NCBI GenBank assembly: GCA_945641355.1
Contig: CALZEQ010000014.1
Span: forward strand, 1 to 61,594
DNA: 61,594 bases
Direction: 5' to 3'
From: an uncultured Mediterranea sp.
GTDB taxonomy: Bacteria > Bacteroidota > Bacteroidia > Bacteroidales > Bacteroidaceae
Part shown: one piece after another, positions 7,600 to 17,500 of the stretch
How the letters are laid out: every line of letters starts with the position of its first letter
Numbering within the stretch: the stretch's first letter is position 1
Position numbers and translations under genes: made by a program
Notes under the pieces: model-generated
Told to the model about the DNA's origin: nothing
The model's input: only the letters and a program-made list of their open reading frames with translations
The model's database searches: none

Positions 7600-10130
7600 G
7601 TGAAAGTATCGGGGCACGGCGTTTAGGGAATACGCCGGCCACCATTGACTGGCTGCTTACGGACAGCCGTTCGTTGAACTTCCCGGAAGAGACCCTTTTC
7701 TTTGCATTGGCCACCAAGCGTAACGACGGAGCCCGTTACATTGCCGACCTCTATGCACGAGGGGTGCGCAATTTTGTATTGACCGAACAGCAACAACAGA
7801 CGGTGCCCGCCACCCTGTGGGCAGGTGTCAACTTCCTGCTAGTGAACAACCCGCTGAAAGCCTTACAGAAGTTGGCCGAACAGCACCGCGACCGCTTCCA
7901 GATACCCGTCATAGGCATCACCGGCAGCAACGGCAAGACGGTGGTCAAAGAGTGGCTTCACCAGCTGCTCAGTCCCGACCGGACCGTCATACGCTCACCC
8001 AGAAGCTACAACTCACAGATTGGTGTGCCACTCTCGGTCTGGCAGATGAACGAACAGGCCGACCTGGCCATCTTCGAGGCCGGCATCTCCGAACCGGGCG
8101 AAATGCGTGCCTTGCAGGGCATCATCAAACCGACCATCGGCATCCTGACAAATATCGGAGGAGCACATCAGGAGAACTTCTTCTCCCTGCAAGAGAAGTG
8201 CATGGAGAAGCTGACCCTGTTCAAGAACTGCGACGTGGTGATATACAACGGCGATGACGAATTCATCAGCAACTGCGTATCCAAGTCGATGCTGGCAGCC
8301 CGTGAGATAGCCTGGAGCCGTACAGATATGGAACGCCCCCTCTACATCAGCCGGGTAGAGAAGCGTGCCAACCATACGGAGATAGCCTACCGCTACCTGG
8401 ATATGGACAACGTGTTCACGCTGCCCTTCATTGACGATGCCTCCATAGAGAACTCGCTCAACTGCCTGGCCGCCTGCCTCTACCTGATGGTGCCGGCCGA
8501 GCAGATTACCGAACGGATGGCCCGGCTGGAACCTATCGCCATGAGGTTGGAGGTGAAAGAGGGAAAAAACAACTGTCTGCTGATAAACGACAGCTACAAC
8601 AGCGACCTGGGTTCGCTGGACATTGCGCTGGACTTCCTCTACCGCCGCTCGGTGATGATGGAGGAGCAGCGGATGAAGAGCGAGGAGGCGAGCCGTCAGC
8701 CCGACAAACGTTCCTCCTTCCTGTTGCCGCACTTCGCACTGAAGAAGACGCTGATACTATCCGACCTGCTGGAGACCGGACAAAATCCTCCCACCCTCTA
8801 CCGGCGCGTAGCGCAACTGGCAGCCAGTCACCACATAGAGCGCATCATCGGAGTGGGCAGCCACATCGCCTCCTGCGCCTCGCAGTTCGGCATGGAAAAG
8901 GCCTTCTTCCCCGATACGGAATCGCTGCTGCAGGCCATACAGAAGGGGGAGCTGACACTGGAAAACGAAATCATCCTGATAAAGGGAGCCCGCCGCTTCG
9001 GCTTCGATACCCTGACCGAGGCATTGGAGAAGAAGGTGCATGAAACCATACTGGAGGTAAACCTCGGAGCGATGGTGGCCAACCTGAACCACTACCGCAG
9101 CCGATTGAAACCAGACACCAAGATGGTATGTATGGTGAAGGCATCGGCCTATGGAGCCGGTTCGTATGAGATTGCCAAGACGTTGCAGGAGCATCGGGTA
9201 GACTACCTGGCCGTAGCCGTAGCCGATGAGGGCTCGGAGCTGCGCAAAGCCGGCATCACCGCCAACGTCATCATCATGAATCCCGAGATGACCGCCTTCA
9301 AGACGATGTTCGACTACGCACTGGAACCCGAAGTCTACAGTTTCCACCTGCTGGATGCACTAATCAAGGAGGCCGAGAAAGAGGGTGTGACCAACTTCCC
9401 CATTCACATCAAGCTGGATACGGGGATGCACCGCCTGGGATTTGCTCCGGACGAGGTGCCCCAACTGATTGAACGGCTGAAAGCCCAGAATGCTGTGCTG
9501 GTACGTTCGGTCTTCTCGCACCTGGTAGGCAGCGACTCACCGCAATTCGATGCCTTTACCCGCCGGCAGATAGAGCGGTTTGAAGCCGCTTCGGCCCAAC
9601 TGCAGGAGGCTTTCCCGCACAAGATACTGCGCCACATCTGCAACTCGGCAGCCATCGAACGGTTCCCCGGTGCCCAGTTTGACATGGTGCGGCTGGGCAT
9701 AGGCCTCTATGGCATCAGCCCGATAGACAACTCCATCCTGCACAATGTAAGCACACTGCAGACCACCATCCTGCAGATACGTCAGGTGCCGGCCGACGAG
9801 ACCATCGGCTACAGCCGCAAGGGACGGCTCACCCGTGCGTCGCGCATTGCCGCCATCCCTATCGGATATGCCGACGGGCTGAACAGGCATTTGGGCAACG
9901 GCCGTGCCTACTGTTTGGTGAACGGGCAACGGGCCCCTTACGTGGGCAACATCTGCATGGACGTCTGCATGATAGACGTCACGGACATCGACTGCCGTGA
10001 AGGCGACCGGGTAGAGATATTCGGTGACCATCTGCCGGTGACGGTGCTCGCTGACGCGCTCGATACCATTCCCTACGAAGTGCTGACCAGCGTGTCCATG
10101 CGGGTCAAACGGGTCTATTATCAAGAATAG
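7575..10130 (+). CDS. murF-alr: Bifunctional MurF ligase / alanine racemase
   Basis: A fusion of two consecutive peptidoglycan-precursor activities. The N-terminal part (about 1-470) is UDP-MurNAc-tripeptide:D-Ala-D-Ala ligase, with the ATP-binding loop GITGSNGKTVVKEW near residue 115 and the Mur central-domain pattern NDSYNSD near 340. The C-terminal part (about 485-851) is alanine racemase. It starts ETILEVNLGAMVANLNHY, carries the PLP lysine in MVCMVKASAYGAG (about 515), and has IPIGYADG and GNICMDVCMIDVT near the end. The fusion makes D-Ala and D-Ala-D-Ala ligation part of one chain and is a known Bacteroidetes arrangement. A charged insert (MKSEEASRQPDKRSS) near 365-385 lies in the MurF C-terminal domain. 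Confidence 0.96.
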   Translation: MSYSIESISESIGARRLGNTPATIDWLLTDSRSLNFPEETLFFALATKRNDGARYIADLYARGVRNFVLTEQQQQTVPATLWAGVNFLLVNNPLKALQKLAEQHRDRFQIPVIGITGSNGKTVVKEWLHQLLSPDRTVIRSPRSYNSQIGVPLSVWQMNEQADLAIFEAGISEPGEMRALQGIIKPTIGILTNIGGAHQENFFSLQEKCMEKLTLFKNCDVVIYNGDDEFISNCVSKSMLAAREIAWSRTDMERPLYISRVEKRANHTEIAYRYLDMDNVFTLPFIDDASIENSLNCLAACLYLMVPAEQITERMARLEPIAMRLEVKEGKNNCLLINDSYNSDLGSLDIALDFLYRRSVMMEEQRMKSEEASRQPDKRSSFLLPHFALKKTLILSDLLETGQNPPTLYRRVAQLAASHHIERIIGVGSHIASCASQFGMEKAFFPDTESLLQAIQKGELTLENEIILIKGARRFGFDTLTEALEKKVHETILEVNLGAMVANLNHYRSRLKPDTKMVCMVKASAYGAGSYEIAKTLQEHRVDYLAVAVADEGSELRKAGITANVIIMNPEMTAFKTMFDYALEPEVYSFHLLDALIKEAEKEGVTNFPIHIKLDTGMHRLGFAPDEVPQLIERLKAQNAVLVRSVFSHLVGSDSPQFDAFTRRQIERFEAASAQLQEAFPHKILRHICNSAAIERFPGAQFDMVRLGIGLYGISPIDNSILHNVSTLQTTILQIRQVPADETIGYSRKGRLTRASRIAAIPIGYADGLNRHLGNGRAYCLVNGQRAPYVGNICMDVCMIDVTDIDCREGDRVEIFGDHLPVTVLADALDTIPYEVLTSVSMRVKRVYYQE

Positions 10131-10190
10131 CGAACTGACATCAGATGTGTTTTTTCTTGCTGTACCGGCCTATAATTCGAAATTATTATC

Positions 10191-10198
10191 TAAATTTG
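10191..10198 (+). promoter_or_regulatory. -7 box upstream of tatA
   Basis: TAAATTTG lies 34 bp before the tatA start. It fits TAnnTTTG, with no clear -33 TTG. Confidence 0.5.
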
Positions 10199-10231
10199 TG
10201 GCCGTAATCAAAATCTAAAAACAAAAAACGT

Positions 10232-10435
10232 ATGATAAATCTGTTGTTATTGGGCTTCCTACCCAGCGGATCCGAATGGATCATTATCCTGCTCGTCATC
10301 CTGCTACTCTTCGGCGGCAAGAAGATTCCTGAACTGATGAAGGGACTTGGCAAAGGCGTGAAAAGCTTCAAGGAGGGAGTAAACGAAGCGAAAGAAGAGA
10401 TTAACAAAGCAAAAGAAGAGATAGAGGAGAAGTAA
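10232..10435 (+). CDS. tatA: Sec-independent translocase subunit TatA/E
   Basis: A 67-aa Tat subunit that oligomerises in the inner membrane to let folded proteins with twin-arginine signals pass. It shows the full family layout: one N-terminal membrane helix ([16 protein letters not shown], residues 13-28), the hinge and amphipathic helix [20 protein letters not shown], and a short charged tail rich in KEE. No TatB gene is adjacent. Bacteroidetes commonly use a TatA/TatC pair. The gene is 9 bp upstream of the tatC frame, consistent with a tatAC operon. Confidence 0.96.
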   Translation: MINLLLLGFLPSGSEWIIILLVILLLFGGKKIPELMKGLGKGVKSFKEGVNEAKEEINKAKEEIEEK

Positions 10436-10444
10436 CGCTGAAGG

Positions 10445-11236
10445 ATGCCTATGAGTGACAATGAGATGACCTTCTGGGATCACCTGGAGGTGTTGCGCCA
10501 TGTACTTTTCCGGGTATTAGGTGTATGGTTTGTATTGGCTGTGGGTTACTTCATCGCCATGCCTTACCTATTCGACCAAGTGGTGCTGGCACCCTGTCAC
10601 AACGACTTCCCCTTCTACGACCTGTTGCGATGGATAGGTACCCGCCTTGACCTGCACGACGAGTTCTTCACCCAGGAGTTTCACGTCACGCTGATCAACA
10701 TCAATCTGGCGGCTCCTTTCTTCATCCACATGTCCACTGCCTTCTGGATGTCGGTCGTGACGGCAGCACCCTACCTGTTCTTCGAGGTGTGGCGCTTCAT
10801 CAATCCGGCCCTCTACCCCAACGAGCGGAAAGGGGTACAGAAGGCACTCTGTCTGGGCACGGTCATGTTCTTTGTAGGGGTTTTGCTGGGCTACTTTATG
10901 GTCTATCCGCTGACGCTCCGCTTTCTCTCCACCTACCAGCTGAGTTCGGCCATCGAGAACCAGATTTCGCTGAACTCCTACATTGACAACTTCATGATGC
11001 TGGTTCTTTGCATGGGACTGGCATTCGAGCTGCCATTGGTCACCTGGCTGCTCTCGCTGCTGGGTATCGTACACAAAACCTTCTTGCGCAAGTACAGGCG
11101 TCATGCCGTCGTCATTATCGTCATAGCGGCTGCCATCATTACCCCGACGGGCGATCCCTTCACCCTGACCGTAGTGGCCGTACCGCTCTATCTGCTCTAT
11201 GAGATGAGTATCCTGATGATACGCGACAAACAGTAG
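10445..11236 (+). CDS. tatC: Sec-independent translocase subunit TatC
   Basis: The twin-arginine signal receptor of the Tat translocon, 263 aa. Six membrane segments are visible, starting with VLFRVLGVWFVLAVGYFIAM and ending with the pair VVIIVIAAAIITPTGDPFT and LTVVAVPLYLLYEMSILM. The N-terminal element MTFWDHLEVLRHVLFR contains the conserved FxxHLxxLR signature that contacts the Tat signal. The ATG at 10451 (MSDNEMTFW) is an equally possible start. A longer than usual periplasmic loop follows TM1. It forms an operon with tatA and is followed after 10 bp by a nuclease-helicase gene. Confidence 0.96.
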   Translation: MPMSDNEMTFWDHLEVLRHVLFRVLGVWFVLAVGYFIAMPYLFDQVVLAPCHNDFPFYDLLRWIGTRLDLHDEFFTQEFHVTLININLAAPFFIHMSTAFWMSVVTAAPYLFFEVWRFINPALYPNERKGVQKALCLGTVMFFVGVLLGYFMVYPLTLRFLSTYQLSSAIENQISLNSYIDNFMMLVLCMGLAFELPLVTWLLSLLGIVHKTFLRKYRRHAVVIIVIAAAIITPTGDPFTLTVVAVPLYLLYEMSILMIRDKQ

Positions 11237-11246
11237 AATCGCCCTC

Positions 11247-14200
11247 ATGGAGCACGATGTACAGGAATACTATGACCTGCTGCTGGAGATGGGCCGAAGC
11301 GCACACGAGGCATCCGCAACCGCCTACCGCCGGTTGCGCGAGTTGCTGGAGCACCTGTGCCGCACCCAGCTGACGGACAGTTCTCTGCAAATGACCGACC
11401 TCTCGGCCCGCATCAGCTTTGTGGCTGCCAAGATAGGGCTCTCTGTGGCCGAGCAAAACCGGCTGCACACCATCCGGCTGACCTCCAATGCCGTACTGAA
11501 CCGACAGGCCGATGCCCGACCCGCCGAATTGCTGCGCGACATCAAGACAACGGCATTCTTCATCCGACGGCTGACCGGTACGGAGATTCCCGAACCCCTC
11601 TACCGACTGCTACCGCGCACGGATGCCACCTATCTGGCAACACCCGCCGCTCACTCCTACTGCCGACGGATGCGGGTGACCTACCTCTATGCCGACGACA
11701 CTTACCTCTATGTACAACCGGTAGATGTCCTTTCCGAACAGCCTCTGCGCGTGCGCTACAACGTACCGCAGGTCAACGAAGAATTTGCCGAGACCTGCCG
11801 GTTACTGTGGCAGGGAGCGCAGCTGAACCTGCTGGATGTCACAGCCGATGAAGAGGGCATTCTGACTCCTGCATTCATTGTGCTGGAACCCGACTATCTC
11901 CTCGACATCAGTGCATTGGCCGAGTGCTACCGGGAGTATGGCCACCATCCGGCCAACTACGTACTGGCACGCCTTCAACCGACGGGCAACACCCGCCCGC
12001 TCCTCTTGGGAAACATAGCCAACCTCTTTCTGGATGAATGGATTCATGCCGAACAACACCCCGACTACCTCACCTGTATGCAGAAGGCTTTCCGGCAATA
12101 TCCCATTGAACTGGCAGCCTGTGCCGACCTACGGGATCCGCTCAAAGAGAAGGAGTTCTTCGCCGATTGCCGCCGGCACTTCGACCACATCCGTCAAACG
12201 GTAACCGACACCTTCCCCGCTTCCGGCTACGGACTGGACAGAAAGGATGCCGTGCTGGAACCTTCGTACATCTGCGAAGCCTTAGGCCTGCAAGGCCGAC
12301 TCGACTACATGCAGCGTGACATGAGCTCGTTCATAGAGATGAAGTCGGGCAAAGCCGATGAGTATGCCATCCGCGGGAAGGTGGAGCCGAAGGAGAACAA
12401 CAAGGTGCAGATGCTGCTCTATCAGGCCGTACTGGAGTATGCAATGGGACAAGACCACCGCCGGGTCAAGGCTTACCTGCTATATACCCGCTATCCGTTG
12501 CTCTATCCGGCCCGCCCCTCGTGGGCCATGGTACGACGGGTGATGGATGTGCGCAACCGTATCGTGGCGGAAGAGTACAGTATCCAGCTACACAATTCGC
12601 CAACCTATACAGCCGACCGGCTGAAAACGATTCATCCCGATACGCTGAACGAACGTCATCTGGACAATACCTTATGGAGAAACTATCTGTGTCCGCAAAT
12701 CGAAGCGGTCAGCAAAGGCATCCAACGGCTCACTCCGCTGGAGAGCAGCTATTTCCATACGCTATACAACTTTATCACCAAGGAACTATATACCTCCAAG
12801 TCGGGAGATACGGCCTACGAAGGGGGCTATGGCGCCTCCTCACTCTGGCTATCTACACTGGACGAAAAGCGGGAGGCCGGTGAAATAGTGTATGACCTCG
12901 CTTTGTGCGAGAATCATGCTTCGGATGCTCACCGCCCGTACGTCAGACTGGTACGGGCAGCGGTCGCTGCCGACCTACCATCGGAAAGAGAGGAGGCCCT
13001 GCCCAATTTCCGCCAAGGAGATGCCGTCATCCTCTATGAACGGAACAGCGCCACCGACAACGTAACCAACAAGATGGTGTTCAAGGCAAACATCGAACAG
13101 ATTAGCGAAAGAGAGGTCACGTTGCGCCTGCGGGCTTCCCAACAGAACAGCGCGGTACTGCCCGTCGAAAGCCGCTATGCCATCGAGCACGATACCACCA
13201 TGGAGACCTCCTTCCGCAGCATGTATAGCGGACTCGCCGCCTTCCTGTCTGCCACCCAACGCCGACGTGACCTGCTGCTGGGACAACATCTGCCTGAATT
13301 TGACCGTTCATTAGACGACCGCATCAGGAAGGCGACCGACGACTTTGAGCGCATCGCCCTCAAAGCGGAGGCAGCACAAGACTGCTTCCTGCTGATAGGC
13401 CCTCCCGGTACCGGAAAGACGTCGCGTGCCCTGCGCCGCATCGTGGAACGGCTGCACCGGCAAGGGAAGCAACTGCTGCTGCTCTCGTATACCAACCGGG
13501 CAGTGGATGAGATATGCAAATCGCTCTGCTCCATCGAACCGAACGTAGACTTCATCCGCATCGGCAGCGAGCTGGCTTGTGAAGAGGCGTACCGGCCCTA
13601 TCTGATAGAGAATGTGCTGGCATCCTGTAGCAACCGACGGGCAGTCATCGAACGGGTGGAACGCTGCCCCATCTTTGTAGGAACGGTGGCCACCCTCTCC
13701 GGCAAGAGTGAGCTGTTTGCCCTGAAGCGTTTCGATGCGGCCATCATTGACGAAGCCACACAGATTCTGGAGCCCCAGCTGCTGGGTTTGCTCTGCAGGC
13801 GCACTCCATCGGGCGAAGAGGCTATCGGCAAGTTCGTGATGATAGGTGACCACAAACAGCTGCCTGCCGTAGTGGTGCAGTCGTCGGTATGGTCGGAGGT
13901 GACAGACGAAGGATTGCGAGCCATCGGCCTGCACAACTTGCGCGACTCGTTGTTCGAACGGATGTACCGTAACCTGCCCCGGCAGTCTGCTCCTTGCGAA
14001 GCCGACGGTCTGACGCTGGCACAACGCTGCCACGACATGCTATGCCGACAAGGACGCATGAATGTAGAGGTGGCCGACTTCCCCAACCGGGCCTTCTACG
14101 GCGGACTGCTGAAGTCGGTGGGACTGGAGCATCAGTCCGGCACCTTGCAACTGGCAGCCGGTATGGAGGACGACAGCTTTGCCGACGTGCTGACGCAAAG

Positions 14201-14699
14201 AGTGGCATTTCTGCCCTCCACAGCCGAGCCTCCCATGCACTCACCCAAATGCAACCATGCCGAGGCCCGACTGGCCGCCCGACTGGCAACCGCTATCTAT
14301 CGGCAGTACCACAGCCTGTCGGGATTTCATCCGTCCACAACCTTGGGCATTATCACTCCCTATCGCAGCCAGATAGCTCTGATAAAGAGGGAACTCGCTA
14401 CATCAGGCATCCCCGTTCTGAAAGAGATATTGGTAGACACGGTAGAGCGTTTTCAAGGCAGCGAACGCGATGTCATCCTCTACTCGTTCTGCCTCAACCG
14501 GGTATCACAACTGGAACAGCTCTCCAACCTGACGGAAGAGGCAGGCGTATGGATTGACCGGAAACTGAACGTGGCACTGACACGCGCCCGCAAACAGCTG
14601 TTTCTGCTGGGCGTCCCCCATCTGCTACGCCTCAATCCACTCTACGCCAGCCTACTGGACCAGATAGAGGCAAACACAAAAAGCAAAGGCACAGCGTAG
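11247..14699 (+). CDS. Dna2-like nuclease/superfamily 1 helicase
   Basis: An 1150-aa two-part DNA enzyme. The first half contains a PD-(D/E)XK-type nuclease pattern: LQGRLDYM, SFIEMKSGKA, then VQMLLYQAVLEY (about residues 350-400). This is the D...ExK...QxxxY layout of Cas4/AddB/Dna2 nucleases. I could not identify the four-Cys iron-sulfur cluster. The second half is a DNA2/NAM7 helicase: Walker A LIGPPGTGKTSRALR (about 712), motif II AAIIDEATQ, motif III MIGDHKQLPAVV, motif V VDTVERFQGSERDVI and motif VI LNVALTRARKQLF. A role in DNA end processing or repair is inferred. It follows tatC by 10 bp. Its last codons lie inside the first arm of a terminator. Confidence 0.88.
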   Translation: MEHDVQEYYDLLLEMGRSAHEASATAYRRLRELLEHLCRTQLTDSSLQMTDLSARISFVAAKIGLSVAEQNRLHTIRLTSNAVLNRQADARPAELLRDIKTTAFFIRRLTGTEIPEPLYRLLPRTDATYLATPAAHSYCRRMRVTYLYADDTYLYVQPVDVLSEQPLRVRYNVPQVNEEFAETCRLLWQGAQLNLLDVTADEEGILTPAFIVLEPDYLLDISALAECYREYGHHPANYVLARLQPTGNTRPLLLGNIANLFLDEWIHAEQHPDYLTCMQKAFRQYPIELAACADLRDPLKEKEFFADCRRHFDHIRQTVTDTFPASGYGLDRKDAVLEPSYICEALGLQGRLDYMQRDMSSFIEMKSGKADEYAIRGKVEPKENNKVQMLLYQAVLEYAMGQDHRRVKAYLLYTRYPLLYPARPSWAMVRRVMDVRNRIVAEEYSIQLHNSPTYTADRLKTIHPDTLNERHLDNTLWRNYLCPQIEAVSKGIQRLTPLESSYFHTLYNFITKELYTSKSGDTAYEGGYGASSLWLSTLDEKREAGEIVYDLALCENHASDAHRPYVRLVRAAVAADLPSEREEALPNFRQGDAVILYERNSATDNVTNKMVFKANIEQISEREVTLRLRASQQNSAVLPVESRYAIEHDTTMETSFRSMYSGLAAFLSATQRRRDLLLGQHLPEFDRSLDDRIRKATDDFERIALKAEAAQDCFLLIGPPGTGKTSRALRRIVERLHRQGKQLLLLSYTNRAVDEICKSLCSIEPNVDFIRIGSELACEEAYRPYLIENVLASCSNRRAVIERVERCPIFVGTVATLSGKSELFALKRFDAAIIDEATQILEPQLLGLLCRRTPSGEEAIGKFVMIGDHKQLPAVVVQSSVWSEVTDEGLRAIGLHNLRDSLFERMYRNLPRQSAPCEADGLTLAQRCHDMLCRQGRMNVEVADFPNRAFYGGLLKSVGLEHQSGTLQLAAGMEDDSFADVLTQRVAFLPSTAEPPMHSPKCNHAEARLAARLATAIYRQYHSLSGFHPSTTLGIITPYRSQIALIKRELATSGIPVLKEILVDTVERFQGSERDVILYSFCLNRVSQLEQLSNLTEEAGVWIDRKLNVALTRARKQLFLLGVPHLLRLNPLYASLLDQIEANTKSKGTA

Positions 14700-14733
14700 A
14701 CTGACATTTCCATCTTGTCTACGCTGTGCCTTT
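14685..14733. terminator. Bidirectional terminator with a 17-bp stem
   Basis: A perfect 17-bp inverted repeat (14685-14701 and 14717-14733, loop 15 nt) with A and T runs on either side. It serves the convergent helicase and DUF4270 genes. The left arm includes the helicase stop codon. Confidence 0.85.
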
Positions 14734-14790
14734 GCATTGCTATGGTCTGGGCATTCCTGCTGTGTTAGGCAGGAGGCGTTCCCGGCAGGA

Positions 14791-16341
14791 CTAATCGTTG
14801 AAGCGGGTATAGGTGACCTCTATCTGCAGCAAATCACCCGTCTCTCCTCCCCTTAACTTAGCATAACCGGGCTTCAGATCGTTCTGTATACCGATGATGT
14901 TGCTGCTACCGTAACTCTGGCTGCTGTCTGTCACCACATTGACAGGTATCAGCAATACTTTGTCCCAATCCTTGGTGGCATCGTCTTCCTGCCACTGCTT
15001 CTCCCACAGTGCCTCGTTCCACGCCGCACCGGCTGCTTCCTTGGCTTTCTGCTTGGCAGCCTGCTTCTCGTTGATGCAGGTAGTGGCCAGACGGGCAATG
15101 TTGCTGAAGGTGTACTGATTGGCCCCCACACTGTTGTGGGTAGCTGTATACGAAGTCACATTGTCCGCCAACTGGTTCTCTTCAAAGAACTTCTTCAGAT
15201 CCTGCTTCCGAATCAGCAGCACCTGTTCGGGGGCACTCATGCTAAACTCGTACTTGCTCACCTGATTGTAGTTGGTGAAGGTCAGCTTCACTGCATTCAG
15301 CGTATCATTGGTCAGGTTCTGATAGATTTCGTCATACGGCAAGGTAGCCTCGGTGAAGATGCCGGCCGGCGACTTGATATAGGTGTGCTCCGTTTCGGCC
15401 GCCTTCTTTCTGATTTGGTCGGAGTTCAGGAACTGGTTGGCCTGGATTACCTCCTTGGTAGAGGCAAAGAAAGTCCGCGTACCATAATACAAAGAGTCCG
15501 TGCCGTCCTGACACTTCAACGCTACGCCGGTCGTATCATTCAACACATGCAGACGGAACTGCAGCTGCAGGTCCACGCGATCTATATATAATATGGTACC
15601 GTCACCATAGTCGCTCTTGATGTAAACACCCTTGAACACCTTGTCAATAAAGGTATCGGCATTCTTGAAATACTCCGGATGCTGACGGCAGACCTTCAGC
15701 AGACGGTCTTCGCCAAACGTCTTCTTATCTAACGGGAAGATAATGCTGGGATAGTAGTCGTCGCCCGAACGGACGGAGTCGGGTACCGAGGTGTCGTATG
15801 CCGAATAGGCCTTGCGTCCCAGCAACGACTTCGAGTCGAAGCGGTCGTAGTAATCCTCCGGACGGATGTTGGTGTAGCGGTTCTTGTCCAGCCGTTTGTC
15901 CAGCTCGTACACACTCATGCGACAGGCGTTCAGCGAGTCGCCGAACCAGGTTGAGTAATAGACTACCAGATTGACTCCTACCACACTGTCGCCTGCCAGC
16001 TCGCCGCTACCGGTCTGCGTGACAGGGTCGTATTGATAGACTTCCGGGAACTTGAAGTTGTCCGTACAGTTCAGTTCTGTCAGGAAGCTGGCTTCGTAAT
16101 ACCCGAATTCCGGGTCGGTATATCGGCCCACATAGCCGGTACTGGTCTTGGCAAAGACGGAGTCGGCTATAAACGAACGGGTCTTCACGTTGAAAATAGC
16201 GGTATGTGTTGACAACCCGTCCGATTCGGGCAGCATACCGACGCCCAGCGTGCCGGTGGTGTCATCACATCCGATGCAGGCCATCACTGCCAACAGCAGC
16301 AGGCCGAGGTACTTCGCGTATCCAATGCGATTCAGTTTCAT
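14791..16341 (-). CDS. DUF4270 family lipoprotein
   Basis: A 516-aa predicted outer-membrane or surface lipoprotein. The N-terminus MKLNRIGYAKYLGLLLLAVMACIGC is a lipoprotein signal with the lipobox Cys at residue 25, followed by DD. The body (GVGMLPESDG..., FNVKTRSFIADSVFAKTSTGYVGRYTDPEFGYYEASFLTEL) matches the DUF4270 family as I know it from Bacteroidetes. In these genomes the gene is usually found directly downstream of a short glgA, as here (54 bp gap, same strand). The biochemical role is unknown. A link to envelope polysaccharide or glycogen metabolism rests only on that neighbourhood. Confidence 0.85.
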   Translation of the reverse strand: MKLNRIGYAKYLGLLLLAVMACIGCDDTTGTLGVGMLPESDGLSTHTAIFNVKTRSFIADSVFAKTSTGYVGRYTDPEFGYYEASFLTELNCTDNFKFPEVYQYDPVTQTGSGELAGDSVVGVNLVVYYSTWFGDSLNACRMSVYELDKRLDKNRYTNIRPEDYYDRFDSKSLLGRKAYSAYDTSVPDSVRSGDDYYPSIIFPLDKKTFGEDRLLKVCRQHPEYFKNADTFIDKVFKGVYIKSDYGDGTILYIDRVDLQLQFRLHVLNDTTGVALKCQDGTDSLYYGTRTFFASTKEVIQANQFLNSDQIRKKAAETEHTYIKSPAGIFTEATLPYDEIYQNLTNDTLNAVKLTFTNYNQVSKYEFSMSAPEQVLLIRKQDLKKFFEENQLADNVTSYTATHNSVGANQYTFSNIARLATTCINEKQAAKQKAKEAAGAAWNEALWEKQWQEDDATKDWDKVLLIPVNVVTDSSQSYGSSNIIGIQNDLKPGYAKLRGGETGDLLQIEVTYTRFND

Positions 16342-16395
16342 TATTGCAATAGTATCGTCAGTTCGTAATGTTATCGGTTCTGTGCGGAGGGATGG

Positions 16396-17226
16396 CTACT
16401 CCTCTTCCTCATCCCCACCCCATACCTCATCGTAGAAGGCGTTGCAAGCATCCGCAAAGAGCTCGGGTGCCTGGTATTCCAGCAACGGCTTTCCACTCTG
16501 GCGGGCGTATGCCAGCACCTCCTCGTTGACCTGCGCACTCTGCTGCACCACTCCGTCGGAGAAGTCGATAGCCAGCTTGCAAAGCGTAGTGTAGTCAATG
16601 GGAGCTTTCAGCGAAGCGACATCCTTCTTTGCAATACCCTTCAGCATCAGCTTGGTGGGATAGTCGGCATGGAAAGCAGTCTTGAACTCATCGCCGTAGA
16701 GCGAGAAGATGACTTTGGAGTTGCGGAACGAGGGCTCGTCTCGATAGGCTTTCTTGATATAGAGAGCGACCAAAGCGGTCATCCATCCGTGGCAGTGGAT
16801 GATGTCAGGACACCAACGCAACTTCTTGACCGTCTCCAGCACCCCGCGGGCATAGAAGATGGTACGGGCATCATTGTCTTCGTACTCCACTCCGTTCTCG
16901 TCGGCCACCTGCAGGCGGTTCTGGAAGTAGTCGTCGTTATCGATAAAGTAGACCTGCATACGGGCAGACTGGATAGATGCCACCTTGATGATGAGCGGAT
17001 GGTCTGTATCATCGATAATCAGATTCATACCGGAGAGGCGTATCACCTCGTGCAATTGGTTTCTACGTTCGTTGATGTTACCCCACTTGGGCATGAATGT
17101 CCGTATCTCCCGGCCACGTTCCTGAATGGCTTGCGGCAGGTTGCGACCTGCCAGTGACATCTCTGTCTCGGGTAAGTAAGGGGTGATTTCCTGGGTTATA
17201 AATAAAACCTTATTCGCCTTAGTCAT
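16396..17226 (-). CDS. glgA: Short glycogen/starch synthase, N-terminal GT5 domain only
   Basis: A 276-aa protein corresponding to the first Rossmann domain of GT5 glycogen synthase. It starts MTKANKVLFITQEITPYLPETEMSLAGRNLPQAI, with acceptor-site features and GREIRTFMPKWGNINERRNQLHEVI, then DIIHCHGWMTALVALYIKKAY, the HxHxW block. The C-terminal nucleotide-sugar domain of full-length GlgA (about 480 aa) is absent. This looks like the normal short form seen in Bacteroides rather than a recent truncation, since the end is clean. The ATG at 17226 is chosen because the upstream 52 codons show no homology. The gene is divergent from panC and probably cotranscribed with the DUF4270 gene. Confidence 0.88.
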   Translation of the reverse strand: MTKANKVLFITQEITPYLPETEMSLAGRNLPQAIQERGREIRTFMPKWGNINERRNQLHEVIRLSGMNLIIDDTDHPLIIKVASIQSARMQVYFIDNDDYFQNRLQVADENGVEYEDNDARTIFYARGVLETVKKLRWCPDIIHCHGWMTALVALYIKKAYRDEPSFRNSKVIFSLYGDEFKTAFHADYPTKLMLKGIAKKDVASLKAPIDYTTLCKLAIDFSDGVVQQSAQVNEEVLAYARQSGKPLLEYQAPELFADACNAFYDEVWGGDEEEE

Positions 17227-17500
17227 AGCAATGTTATTCTCAATTCTGTTGCAAAGATATAAAAAAAAACGCTCAAATAGGCAAAAAATAGAGACATATA
17301 AATCCTTATGATTTGTTAAGCCGTTGATTATCAATAGTGTTATTTTCACCCATATAGAAAGGGGAAAAAGAAGAAACAGCACAAAAATGGGATATTTCTT
17401 CGATATATGCCAAATAATGCCTTATTTTGCACCGTTTTTTGCAGCATAGAAGAATATGCTGCCGACCAACTATCCAAAACCATAACTTAATGACTGAGAT

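Noticed and set aside
17227..17382. 52-residue extension of the short GlgA
   Set aside because: A hydrophobic, low-complexity translation of the AT-rich promoter region. Family similarity begins at MTKANKVLF.
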